Source: an uncultured Chitinophaga sp.
Lineage (GTDB): Bacteria > Bacteroidota > Bacteroidia > Cytophagales > Cyclobacteriaceae
Assembly (NCBI GenBank): GCA_902168205.1
Contig: CABHOK010000006.1
Span: 62,001-126,000, forward strand
DNA length: 64,000 nucleotides
Direction of reading: 5' to 3'
How positions within the stretch are numbered: the first letter of the stretch is position 1; the number at the start of each line of letters is the position of its first letter. This document shows, piece by piece, positions 35,429-44,154 of the stretch. Below the pieces are notes generated by a model. The model saw only the letters and a program-made list of their open reading frames with translations, ran no database searches and had not been told where the DNA came from. The position numbers and the translations under genes were made by a program.

Positions 35429-36432
35429 GCTACTTTTAAGGATAAGGTTGCCGTATAGGTATCCCGTTGTTCATCGATGCGAAGGTGGTGTTGATTGGGA
35501 TATACCAGCTCCAGCCTGCGCTTTACGTTGGCAAGACCGATCCCTCCTACTTCACTTCGCTGAACATTTTCGTGCGTATTTATAAAGGTTGCCATAAACT
35601 CTGTTTCCGTGCGCACCAGTTTTACCCGGATCACGTTAGCATAGTCTGCATAATTGGACACATACTTGAAGGCATTTTCAAGAAACGGAATCAGCATAAA
35701 GGGAGCAATCAGAAAACCGCTCATGTTGCCTTCACAGCTATACTCAACTTTTACACGCGCTCCCTTCCGTATCTTTTCAAGTTCAATATAATTTTGAATG
35801 TAGTCGAGTTCTTTCTCAACGGGTATCTTCTCATCCGAGCAATCATACAACTGAAAGCGCAGCAGGTCGCTAAGTTTGATCAATGTTTCTGAAGCCTTAT
35901 CAGGATCTTTCTTGATGAGAAAGTATACGCTGTTGATAGCGTTGAATAAGAAATGCGGGTTAACCTGAGCTTTCAAATATCGAAGCTCGGCTTCCAGGCG
36001 CTGTCGTTCAGAACGCAACCGGTCGCTGAACATCTTCGCTCCTCCCAACATGCATACCATCGAGAATATACTAATAAAGCCATACAGGGACGTTTGAACG
36101 TATTGAATCTTGTATTGCGTTACATAGTCGTGCATGTTCCAATACAGGCCCGCGCCCAGCATCGCTGAAAAAACTACGAGAACTATAGTGGATAAACTGA
36201 AGAAAGCCAGGTATCGCCTCTTGTTCAGGTAGCGAGGTAGCAGTACATATATAATGAGGTAAAACGAAGCAGCGGTAAAGACAGCATATAAGGTAGTATT
36301 GACCAGTAACAACGGAAACGGATAACTCCTGGAGTATATCGACAGCCAGAAAACAAAATAGAAAATCCAGAACAGGATATGATGAAGCTTGTAGCGAAGA
36401 AACACCTGGCCCAAAGAGGATTTCGATTTCAT
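35425..36432 (-). CDS. LytS-type sensor histidine kinase
   Basis: 335 aa. Four TM helices (residues about 15-135) without a large extracellular sensor are followed by a short coiled coil and the His_kinase domain LRYLKAQVNPHFLFNAINSVYFLIKKD, with the phospho-accepting His in NPHFLFN. The ATP-binding part shows MLIPFLENAFKY and GGIGLANVKRRLELVYP. Such kinases with LytTR partners are widespread in Bacteroidota; the signal is unknown. Confidence 0.92.
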   Translation of the reverse strand: MKSKSSLGQVFLRYKLHHILFWIFYFVFWLSIYSRSYPFPLLLVNTTLYAVFTAASFYLIIYVLLPRYLNKRRYLAFFSLSTIVLVVFSAMLGAGLYWNMHDYVTQYKIQYVQTSLYGFISIFSMVCMLGGAKMFSDRLRSERQRLEAELRYLKAQVNPHFLFNAINSVYFLIKKDPDKASETLIKLSDLLRFQLYDCSDEKIPVEKELDYIQNYIELEKIRKGARVKVEYSCEGNMSGFLIAPFMLIPFLENAFKYVSNYADYANVIRVKLVRTETEFMATFINTHENVQRSEVGGIGLANVKRRLELVYPNQHHLRIDEQRDTYTATLSLKVA

Positions 36433-36662
36433 AGTGATGCAAGGTAAGCAGATCGCCTCTACACTTCACATTTCATTGACCAAGAGCTCGAAAGCATTGA
36501 CCAGCCGTTTTTCGTGTTGAAACAGGGCGTTGCCTGAACTGTGATGCTTCACCTTGGACTGTTCGCCCTACGGTTGTCAATAAGTATATACCGTTAGTCA
36601 ATAATAGTTTAAGAGCCGGTAGTCTGTGCGTTGTTTTGGTGCATCAACTAAAACAAATTCGT

Positions 36663-37538
36663 ATGAAACGTATCTTCTCCCTTCCTGCCATTGGATTACT
36701 GATTGCTTTTTTGTTGGGCAACATGATTGCATCGTTCGCTCAGTCTCTTTTTACTGTAGATGTTAAAGGCAGTGGCAAGCCGATGATCCTGATTCACGGT
36801 TTAACCTGCAGTGGTGATGTATGGAAGGAAACCGTTGCGCACTACCAGGATAAATACGAATGCCACATTATAACGCTGGCGGGTTTCGGAGGCAACGCCC
36901 CGGCTACACGCGACAATTTCCTGGCTGCTGTAAAAGACGATGTGATCAACTATACACGCACGAAAAAACTGAAGAAACCTGTTATCATCGGACATAGTAT
37001 GGGAGCCTTCATTGCTTTGTGGACTGCCGCTTCCGCTCCCGACCTGTTTGAAAAAGTAATCGCGGTGGACGGAGTTCCCTTCATGCCCGCCTTACAAATG
37101 CCCGGTGCTACTGTTGAAAGCGCCAAGCCAATGGCCGACAACATGTATAAAATGATGAGCGCACAAACACAGGAACAATTCGAAGCCAACACACGCATGT
37201 TTCTGGGTTCGATGATCACAAGTCCGCAGCACATTGACGAAGTGATGGCCATCGCGAAGAAGGCCGATGTAAAAACACAGGCCAAGGTCATGTACGAGAT
37301 GATGTCCACCGACTTGCGCGAAACCGTTGCTTCCATCAAATGTCCTGTGCTGCTAATGGGTGCATGGATTGCCTACAAAAATTATGGCGTTACGCACGAA
37401 TCTGCAGTAGCCATGTATACGGCACAGGTAAGCAACGTGAAGTATGCTACGGTTGAGATCACCGACACGGGCAAGCATTTTATATTCTACGATGAGCCCA
37501 CGTGGTTCTTCCAGAAAACAGATGCGTTTCTGCGGTAG
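36663..37538 (+). CDS. Exported alpha/beta hydrolase
   Basis: 291 aa from ATG 36663; a GTG at 36636 is in frame. A signal peptide or anchor (LPAIGLLIAFLLGNMIASFAQS) precedes the fold. The oxyanion region is ILIHGLTCSGDVW, the nucleophile elbow GHSMGAF and the catalytic His TGKHFIFYDEP. The acid is less clear. It may hydrolyse an ester or lactone in the periplasm. It diverges from the kinase gene and ends at a long hairpin. Confidence 0.82.
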   Translation: MKRIFSLPAIGLLIAFLLGNMIASFAQSLFTVDVKGSGKPMILIHGLTCSGDVWKETVAHYQDKYECHIITLAGFGGNAPATRDNFLAAVKDDVINYTRTKKLKKPVIIGHSMGAFIALWTAASAPDLFEKVIAVDGVPFMPALQMPGATVESAKPMADNMYKMMSAQTQEQFEANTRMFLGSMITSPQHIDEVMAIAKKADVKTQAKVMYEMMSTDLRETVASIKCPVLLMGAWIAYKNYGVTHESAVAMYTAQVSNVKYATVEITDTGKHFIFYDEPTWFFQKTDAFLR

Positions 37539-37551
37539 TCTGAAAATGAAA

Positions 37552-37590
37552 AAAGTATACATTCTTTGATCGGAGAAGAATGTATACTTT
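37552..37590. terminator. Bidirectional hairpin between convergent genes
   Basis: AAAGTATACATTCTT (37552-37566) pairs with AAGAATGTATACTTT (37576-37590), 15 bp with a 9-nt loop. Confidence 0.7.
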
Positions 37591-37609
37591 ATGAATAAAG
37601 ATCTGTTTT

Positions 37610-38902
37610 TTAGTAACCGGTTTTTACGGTTGCTTTCAGATCGTGCAGAATGTTGTAAAGTCCGAAGTAGGTTCGGTTAATATAGATGGCCTCTCCTACA
37701 CCGCGCGCTTTTTTGGATTCGCGCAGCTCTTTCATATTCGCGAGCGTTTCTCCAAATGAAAACAGTTCGTTGAAGTAGTCATCGTTGGCAAAGTCAAACT
37801 TTTCAGAGCGGAATGGTCGCGCCAGTAACTCAACTAATTTCGTAAAGATGCCCATAAAGAACTCGCGCTCCTTCGGTGTATCGTTCGGGTAAACGAAACG
37901 CAACTGTTCAAATACAAAATCGCGTTTCTTCTTATCCGTCAGTAAATCTCCATCCAGCAGGCGGAAGTATATATTGTAGAACTCCTGCGGTATAACTTTC
38001 ACGCAACCAAAATCGATAATGCCCAGCTTGTAGTCATTGGTAATAATAAAATTACCCGGATGCGGGTCAGCATGCACAGCACGCAACTGGTGCATCTGGA
38101 AATGATAGAAGTCCCACATAGCCTGACCGATCTTATCGGCAGCACCTGCCGGTAATTCTTTACCAATCACCTCTCCCAGCATTTTACCCTCGAGCCAATC
38201 CATGGTAAGTATTTTCGGACAGGAGAATTCAGGATAATAATGCGGGAAGACTATATTCTTCACATCGCGGCTTCGCTGCGACAGATCGATGGAGCGTTTC
38301 AATTCAAGACTGTAATCCGTCTCTTCAAGCATGCGCTCTTCAACCTCCTTAATGAACTCGTCATACTCCACCGGGTTCAGGTTGAACATGGAGAGTGCAA
38401 TGGGTTTTACCATCGCGAGATCAGACTTCACACTATCCCCTACACCCGGATATTGAATCTTTACCGCCAGCTTCTTTCCGTTGAGTGTGGCCTGGTGTAC
38501 TTGTCCCATCGAAGCTGCGTTCACTGCTTTCTTCGTAAACGTCTCGAAAATCTGCTCAGGACTTTTTCCAAAATGATTCTGGAAAGTCTTTACTACCAGC
38601 GGATACGATAATGGAGGAGCACTATATTGCGCCATGGCAAACTTTTGCTGATAGGCCGTTGGCAGCAGATTCTTATCCATGCTCAACATCTGCGCTACTT
38701 TTAACGCACCACCTTTCAGTTCGCTCAGTGAATTATATATATCATTCGCATTATCAGCATGCAGCTCATCTCTGGAAACATCCGGGTTGATCAGCTTCTT
38801 ACCATAATGCTTCAGGTAGTTGGTTCCGATCTTGGCTCCGGTGGTTATAAATTTTGTGGCCCGCTGGACTTTGGTTACGGGTATACGCTCAAATTCTTTC
38901 AT
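37610..38902 (-). CDS. ABC1/AarF (UbiB-like) atypical kinase
   Basis: 430 aa. Family hallmarks: the KxGQ-like helix ELKGGALKVAQMLSMD (KVAQ instead of KFGQ), the modified P-loop NAASMGQVHQA, the lysine in VKIQYPGV, the catalytic loop HADPHPGNF and the metal motif IIDFGC. UbiB-like ATPases influence isoprenoid-quinone or lipid metabolism. No C-terminal TM helices are seen. The TetR-like gene lies 72 nt upstream on the same strand. Confidence 0.9.
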   Translation of the reverse strand: MKEFERIPVTKVQRATKFITTGAKIGTNYLKHYGKKLINPDVSRDELHADNANDIYNSLSELKGGALKVAQMLSMDKNLLPTAYQQKFAMAQYSAPPLSYPLVVKTFQNHFGKSPEQIFETFTKKAVNAASMGQVHQATLNGKKLAVKIQYPGVGDSVKSDLAMVKPIALSMFNLNPVEYDEFIKEVEERMLEETDYSLELKRSIDLSQRSRDVKNIVFPHYYPEFSCPKILTMDWLEGKMLGEVIGKELPAGAADKIGQAMWDFYHFQMHQLRAVHADPHPGNFIITNDYKLGIIDFGCVKVIPQEFYNIYFRLLDGDLLTDKKKRDFVFEQLRFVYPNDTPKEREFFMGIFTKLVELLARPFRSEKFDFANDDYFNELFSFGETLANMKELRESKKARGVGEAIYINRTYFGLYNILHDLKATVKTGY

Positions 38903-38974
38903 AAATATTGGGAGAGAAAATAAGGCTCTGTTTATAAGTGAGGTGTGTGCATGCAGGTATTTAACAGCGCGGCT

Positions 38975-39646
38975 CTATCTTTTGTTCTGGTACAGAAACT
39001 TCCCAAAGTCAATCGCAGCATCTACAGCGCCTTTGCCGATCAGATCGAACGCCAGGTTAACGGATTTCTCGATGGCGGCATCGGTCTTTTCAAAACCTGT
39101 ACTGTCATCTTCTTTCCAGAAGGTGAGTATAAAACCCATGTGTAGCCAGAAGAGTTGCGGATAGCGTTTGTCGAGATACGGGCGAGTGGCAACCTCCCCT
39201 TTTCCTTTGCCCTGGTTCAGTATATTTCCGAAGAAGGTTTCGAATGATTCCTTAAAGCCTTTCAGGAAACCAGGCGTTAACTCAAGCCTTTTGATGTGAC
39301 CGAGTTGTTGCAGTACGAAGCTTCGGTTGGCGCGCAGTTCTTCCAGTAAAGTAAAATAGAATGCAAGGACCTGTTCGCGTGTAGAGAACTCGTTGAAAGA
39401 ATTATCGGATTGCAGTCGGGCAATGGTTTTGTCAATAAAGCCTTTCCAGATATGTCGCTCAAGTGCATCGAACGACCCGAAGTGGTTATAGAACTCTTCC
39501 TCCTTCATACCGTTGTCGAGGCAGAATTTAAAGATCGATGCCGGCTGGCGACCTTCTGTTAAGAGATAGGTTATATATGCTGACTTTATTTTTTCATCCG
39601 AAGCCTTGCTCTCGGATTTTCGAGTGCTCTTTTTTGTGGTTTCCAT
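38975..39646 (-). CDS. TetR-like regulator adjoining the ABC1 kinase
   Basis: 223 aa from ATG 39646 (a TTG lies 6 nt upstream). The N-terminal region (KIKSAYITYLLTEGRQPASIFKFCLDNGMKEEEFYNHFGSFDALERHIW) has the TetR helix-turn-helix layout but diverges from the usual consensus; the rest is an all-helical ligand or dimerisation domain ending AIDFGKFLYQNKR. It may have become a partner of the kinase rather than a DNA-binding repressor. That is inference from its position 72 nt upstream. Confidence 0.7.
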   Translation of the reverse strand: METTKKSTRKSESKASDEKIKSAYITYLLTEGRQPASIFKFCLDNGMKEEEFYNHFGSFDALERHIWKGFIDKTIARLQSDNSFNEFSTREQVLAFYFTLLEELRANRSFVLQQLGHIKRLELTPGFLKGFKESFETFFGNILNQGKGKGEVATRPYLDKRYPQLFWLHMGFILTFWKEDDSTGFEKTDAAIEKSVNLAFDLIGKGAVDAAIDFGKFLYQNKR

Positions 39647-39717
39647 GATCAATTAAACAGGATTTGATGCTAAAGGGTTTGCAAGAAAGCGATGATTCTT
39701 TCGTTATATTTCACGTC

Positions 39718-40926
39718 ATGAAAGTGTTTTCATTTTTCTTCCTCTTCATCGCCACTACCGTGGTGTTTGCTCAACAGAAAAACGTTCGTCCCGAAGAACT
39801 TTTTGAACAGGCACAGGAAGCGCATGACGCGGGCGAGTATAGCAAAGCCCTCGCATTACTCAACCAGTGTCTTACTGAACGCCCCGGGTTTACCGAGGCT
39901 TATTTTATCCGCGCATCTACCCGCGAACAATTAAAGGACATCGAAGGAGCGCTCACCGATTATAGTATATATCTGGAACGCAAGCCCGATAACCCGGAGG
40001 CACTTTTCAGCCGCGGACTGATCCGTTATCAACTGAAGAAATACGATCAGGCTTACGAAGACTTCACACGTTACCTCAAGGTTCCGCCCGGAGCAACGCA
40101 AACCCTATATTTCAACCGTTCGCCCGGTACCAGCGGTAACAACCCGATCACTACTGCACAAAGTGGCAATCGCCCGCTGATCTATAATTACCTCGGTGTT
40201 ATTGATCAGAAGCAGAACAACCTGCAGCGTTCGGTAGCGTGGCTGGATTCGGCTATACGACTGTCTCCGAAAGAAGCAGACTTTTATGTGAATCGCGGTC
40301 TTTCGAAGCAAAGTATGAAGGACTCAACGGCTGCCCTAGACGACTTCAACAAGGCTTTATCCATTAATCCTAAACACCCGGTGGCATTGCATAACATCGC
40401 TGTATTCAAGCGGTTAAAGGGAGAACGAAAAGCATCAGAAGATCCGCTTGAGGAGGCCATCGACAGTGACTCGAGTATGCTGGCGCCTTACCTCGAACGT
40501 GCGTATCAGCGAATGGAAGGTGGCTACCTGAAAGGCGCACTTGATGACTATAACAAGGCATTGGAGATCGAACCGAAAGATCCGGAGATTTGGCTGAGTC
40601 GGGGCATTGTGAAAGAACGGATGAAAGACTATACCGGTGCATTTTCAGACTATACCAAAGCGATCGATCTGAAGGAGAGCTTTGTGAAAGCATGGATCAA
40701 CCGCGCGAATGTTCTGCTGAAGCAGGAACGTTATGCCGATGCTATTGAAGACTATACGGCTGCACTCATCTATATACCAGACTCCGCCCCTGCTTACTAC
40801 AATCGCGCCATTGCACGCTACCGCCTGAACAAATATACCGAAGCGTGTGAAGACCTGAAGAAAGCTGAGGCGTTAGGACTAAAAGCCGAAGCAAAATTAA
40901 AGGACAAGATCTGCGTGAATAAGTAA
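39718..40926 (+). CDS. Exported TPR-repeat protein
   Basis: 402 aa from ATG 39718, with a signal peptide (MKVFSFFFLFIATTVVFAQQ). About ten TPR units follow, several with the GALxDYxKALEIEP pattern (DIEGALTDYSIYLERKPDNPEA, YTGAFSDYTKAIDL, YADAIEDYTAALIY). A non-repeat segment around residues 125-150 (FNRSPGTSGNNPITTAQ) interrupts the series. A periplasmic scaffold, possibly for envelope or gliding complexes; partner unknown. Converges with ligD at 3 nt. Confidence 0.8.
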   Translation: MKVFSFFFLFIATTVVFAQQKNVRPEELFEQAQEAHDAGEYSKALALLNQCLTERPGFTEAYFIRASTREQLKDIEGALTDYSIYLERKPDNPEALFSRGLIRYQLKKYDQAYEDFTRYLKVPPGATQTLYFNRSPGTSGNNPITTAQSGNRPLIYNYLGVIDQKQNNLQRSVAWLDSAIRLSPKEADFYVNRGLSKQSMKDSTAALDDFNKALSINPKHPVALHNIAVFKRLKGERKASEDPLEEAIDSDSSMLAPYLERAYQRMEGGYLKGALDDYNKALEIEPKDPEIWLSRGIVKERMKDYTGAFSDYTKAIDLKESFVKAWINRANVLLKQERYADAIEDYTAALIYIPDSAPAYYNRAIARYRLNKYTEACEDLKKAEALGLKAEAKLKDKICVNK

Positions 40927-40929
40927 ATA

Positions 40930-43263
40930 TCAGTCTACCACCGAAAGATCCGGACGAAGTCGTACAAATACCGGCTCACGGAACATGCGGTCAGGCGTAA
41001 ATTTGGAATAGCTTACTTCCATCAGCACGATGGGTTCGAGCCACGTGGTTATGTTGGCGTCTACAAATTTTCCTACGGCTGTTGACTTCTTTATGCGTTC
41101 GACCTTCTTCAATTCCTTAAGTATATCTTTGACCGTGGCATCATCAAAGCCGGTGCCCACCTTGCCCCTGTATTCCAACGCATCGCCTACACGCTCGGCA
41201 ATTTGCAACGCTCCGAATGTAACAGCTCGTTCGCCTTTGCCTTTGGTATAGCCGATAATGACCACCTCGGCCGTCTGGCGCACTTTTATCTTGAGCCAGC
41301 AGTCGTTACGCTTGGCCGGAAAGTATTTACTGGTTTTCTGTTTGGCCATGATGCCCTCGAGTGTGTGAAGCTTCGCGGCTTCAAACAGTGCATCGCCATC
41401 GTCTACAAATTCACTGATGCGATACGGGGTCTCCGGGCGTATAGCATCTCTGAGCCACTCCTTCCGCTTCAGCAAAGGCTCATGGATGAGTGACCGTCCA
41501 TCCAGGTACAGGCAGTCAAATATATAGCAATAGGCCGGGTTGCTCCTGGTGAGTTTCTGTATGTTCGTTTCACCAGTGCTCGACATCCGGTTGATGACGC
41601 GTTTGAATACAGGTTTACCTTCGTCATCGAGGCAAACTATCTCGGCATCAAATAATCCGTTAGTCGCACGAAAGGCTTTGTTACCATCCAGTAGTTCCGG
41701 AAACTGGTTGGTGATGTCGTTATGATTCCGCGTGCGCATGGTGATCTGCCCGTCTTCCAGTACAATGAGCGCACGTATACCATCCCACTTCATTTCAAAT
41801 ATATAGTCATCGCTTTTCGGTGGTTTCTCGGCAGTCTCTGAAAGCATGGGTTCGATGGTCTGCTTCAGGTAATTGACCTGCGGTTCATCCACGCGTTCGA
41901 GTAACCATTCTTTATCTTTCATCTTGTGAATGCGATACTCCCCGCTGATCTCTTTACTGCTCAATCGGAAGTAAAAGCCATCCTTCTTGTCTTTGGTGAT
42001 CTGATATTTACCCAGCGCATAGATCCACATCTCTCCGGCACCGTATTGTCCTTTCGGAATTCTGCCATCGAAGGTTAAATATTCCATCGGGTGATCTTCG
42101 GTTTGTACGGCCAGTCGCTTTACTCCGGGATACGGTGGAAGTCCTTTCGGTACAGCCCATGACTTTAACACACCATCCTGTTCCAGTCTCAGATCGTAAT
42201 GCAGTCGCGATGCATGATGGCGGTGTACTACAAAACTGTTTCCTGCTATATCCGGTTTAGTCCCCGAAGGCTCGGGTGTCTTTTCGAAATCGCGTTTCTT
42301 GGTATAGGTCTCGAGTTGTTCGGGTGATTTATGTTTTTTGGAAGGCGGTAATTTTTTAGGCGCTGCCCTTTTCTTTCGGTGTGTATGAAGCTCTACTGCA
42401 TAAGCATCTATACCTTCCCATGCATCGCCATCGCGCTCGAGTTTGTCCACGGCATTTTTGATGGAGTATATTTTAGGATCGGTAAGCTCTGTCAGTTCAT
42501 CCCACGTAAGGGGCATGGACACAGGCGCGCCCACGCGACCGCGCAAGCTATAGGGCGATACTATACTTTGCCCGGAACGGATGCGGAATATATCCACCAA
42601 CACCCGCCCTTTGCGAGCATCCTTTTTGATCTGTAGCGTTACACTCGATGACAGGTCTTCTACAAAAGGTTTTGCGATTGCTTCGGCGGCTTCAAACACC
42701 GTGTGGAAATCCCACTTCGGCTCGATCGGACAACATATATGTATACCTTTACCTCCCGTGGTTTTTACAAAGGGAGTATATCCGTACGCTTCGATAGTGG
42801 CTTTCAACTGAAGCGCGATCGGAACCAGTTTTTTAAAATCATATCCTTCGGGTGGATCCAGGTCGAACACCATGTAATCCGGGCAATCAAAATTTGGTTT
42901 GCGCCCATGTAGTTGATGTAATTCCAGTGAGGCAAGATTCGCCAACCACACCAGCGATGCCGGCTCGGTAGCAATGATATAGTCTTTCTTCTCTTTACCA
43001 AGCGTAACAAACTCCAGCCAATCAGGGGCCCAATCGGGTCTGTTCTTCTGGTAAAAACTTTCGCCATGTATACCATCCGGGAAACGAATCAGCGTGAGCG
43101 CCCGTCCTTTGATATGCTGCAGGATCGTAGGCGCAACGGATAGATAGTATTGAATAACTTCAGCCTTGAGTATCTCGTCTTCCGGAAACAGAATCTTTTC
43201 GAGATTGGACAACTCCACCTTGCGTTTACCTACCTGCGCCCATTGTGATTGTTTCTTTGCCAT
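40930..43263 (-). CDS. ligD: Multifunctional DNA ligase D (polymerase-phosphoesterase-ligase)
   Basis: 777 aa from ATG 43263. Domain order is polymerase/primase (about 15-290, catalytic FDLDPP at 133-138), 3'-phosphoesterase (about 340-450, FVVHRHHASRLHYDLRLE) and ATP-dependent ligase (about 470-777; adenylated lysine 492 in EMKWDGIRAL, then LFDAEIVCLDDEG and EGIMAKQKTSKY). The linkers are rich in basic residues. With Ku it seals double-strand breaks by end joining. The start overlaps the stop of the DUF4184 gene by one base (TGATG). Confidence 0.95.
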   Translation of the reverse strand: MAKKQSQWAQVGKRKVELSNLEKILFPEDEILKAEVIQYYLSVAPTILQHIKGRALTLIRFPDGIHGESFYQKNRPDWAPDWLEFVTLGKEKKDYIIATEPASLVWLANLASLELHQLHGRKPNFDCPDYMVFDLDPPEGYDFKKLVPIALQLKATIEAYGYTPFVKTTGGKGIHICCPIEPKWDFHTVFEAAEAIAKPFVEDLSSSVTLQIKKDARKGRVLVDIFRIRSGQSIVSPYSLRGRVGAPVSMPLTWDELTELTDPKIYSIKNAVDKLERDGDAWEGIDAYAVELHTHRKKRAAPKKLPPSKKHKSPEQLETYTKKRDFEKTPEPSGTKPDIAGNSFVVHRHHASRLHYDLRLEQDGVLKSWAVPKGLPPYPGVKRLAVQTEDHPMEYLTFDGRIPKGQYGAGEMWIYALGKYQITKDKKDGFYFRLSSKEISGEYRIHKMKDKEWLLERVDEPQVNYLKQTIEPMLSETAEKPPKSDDYIFEMKWDGIRALIVLEDGQITMRTRNHNDITNQFPELLDGNKAFRATNGLFDAEIVCLDDEGKPVFKRVINRMSSTGETNIQKLTRSNPAYCYIFDCLYLDGRSLIHEPLLKRKEWLRDAIRPETPYRISEFVDDGDALFEAAKLHTLEGIMAKQKTSKYFPAKRNDCWLKIKVRQTAEVVIIGYTKGKGERAVTFGALQIAERVGDALEYRGKVGTGFDDATVKDILKELKKVERIKKSTAVGKFVDANITTWLEPIVLMEVSYSKFTPDRMFREPVFVRLRPDLSVVD

Positions 43264-43997
43264 CAGGCTGTTGTTATACTTCGAAACCGGAACATACCAT
43301 TGATGATCAACGCCAAACATAAACCACTGATGCTGCTCACCACCACATTGCCCAGGTTATAATCATCGGGATATATAGCAAAACGAATCAGCACGATCGC
43401 TGCAGTAATCAATAGCAGTAACAGCCAATATGCGATAGAAGGCCGTGTAATAACAGTGTGCTGCTGCGGTTCACGAAAGTATATATAGCAGGCTATGGAG
43501 ATCAACCCTACAATGGTACTGATATGCTGCAGCGCATAGAACAGCGGGTAGTTAACACCATCGAACGGTATAGCGGTGCCTTTATAGAACCACAGGTTAC
43601 GGGCAAAGTATCCACTGTTGTGCGTGAAGGAATCCCAGAATAAATGGGATGCGGCTCCCAGTATAGCGGAGACCAGAAACTGAGTGGGATGCTTGCGCAG
43701 GTACGGTATAAGATCAAACGAACGGGCATCGTGAAAACGCAACTGAAAAAATACAGGCAGGTTGGCAAACAGGTTCTGCTTGACAAGCAAATGAAACACT
43801 ACGGACAGCACAATGACCACGGGAAGATCAAAGTAAAATATGCCGCCAACGGTGTGACTATGCGTACTGTTCACGCTGAGTTTGAAGAAGTATTCAAAGT
43901 CGGGAGACATGCTGCCAATCACCAATGCCGTTGCCGACAGCTTCCTCCAGTTGAGGAACGGAAGTACAATGGCGGGATGGGCTGGCGTGAATGGCAT
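43263..43997 (-). CDS. DUF4184 membrane protein
   Basis: 244 aa. The N-terminus MPFTPAHPAIVLPFLNWRKLSATALVIGSMSPDFEYFF is the DUF4184 signature, with HP and SPDFEYF resembling the metal-site text of YdjM/phospholipase-C-like membrane proteins; ASHLFWDSFTHN supplies further His/Asp residues. Five or six TM helices. It may be a membrane-bound metal-dependent hydrolase. It overlaps ligD by one base, but no functional tie is known. Confidence 0.88.
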   Translation of the reverse strand: MPFTPAHPAIVLPFLNWRKLSATALVIGSMSPDFEYFFKLSVNSTHSHTVGGIFYFDLPVVIVLSVVFHLLVKQNLFANLPVFFQLRFHDARSFDLIPYLRKHPTQFLVSAILGAASHLFWDSFTHNSGYFARNLWFYKGTAIPFDGVNYPLFYALQHISTIVGLISIACYIYFREPQQHTVITRPSIAYWLLLLLITAAIVLIRFAIYPDDYNLGNVVVSSISGLCLALIINGMFRFRSITTA

Positions 43998-44062
43998 CCT
44001 TTGGTTCGTTGTCCGTTATTGGTTATCGATTATTCGTTCTGTTAACCGTAATTACGCTGAGA

Positions 44063-44141
44063 AACTTCGTGCCTTCTTTGAGTTCTCTGTGTAATTGGAC
44101 TTTTAAATCTCTTGCACAAAGAACATGGAAGACACTAAGTT
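44063..44141. repeat. Short inverted-repeat element, CTTCGTGCCTTC type
   Basis: 44063-44091 (AACTTCGTGCCTTCTTTGAG...) and 44115-44141 are imperfect inverted copies. The text, of the kind AACTTAGTGTCTTC..TTCTTTGTG, resembles dispersed palindromic repeats found in many bacterial genomes. It lies between the MHS transporter stop and the DUF4184 start. No coding potential. Confidence 0.45.
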
Positions 44142-44154
44142 ACCAAACGATAAT

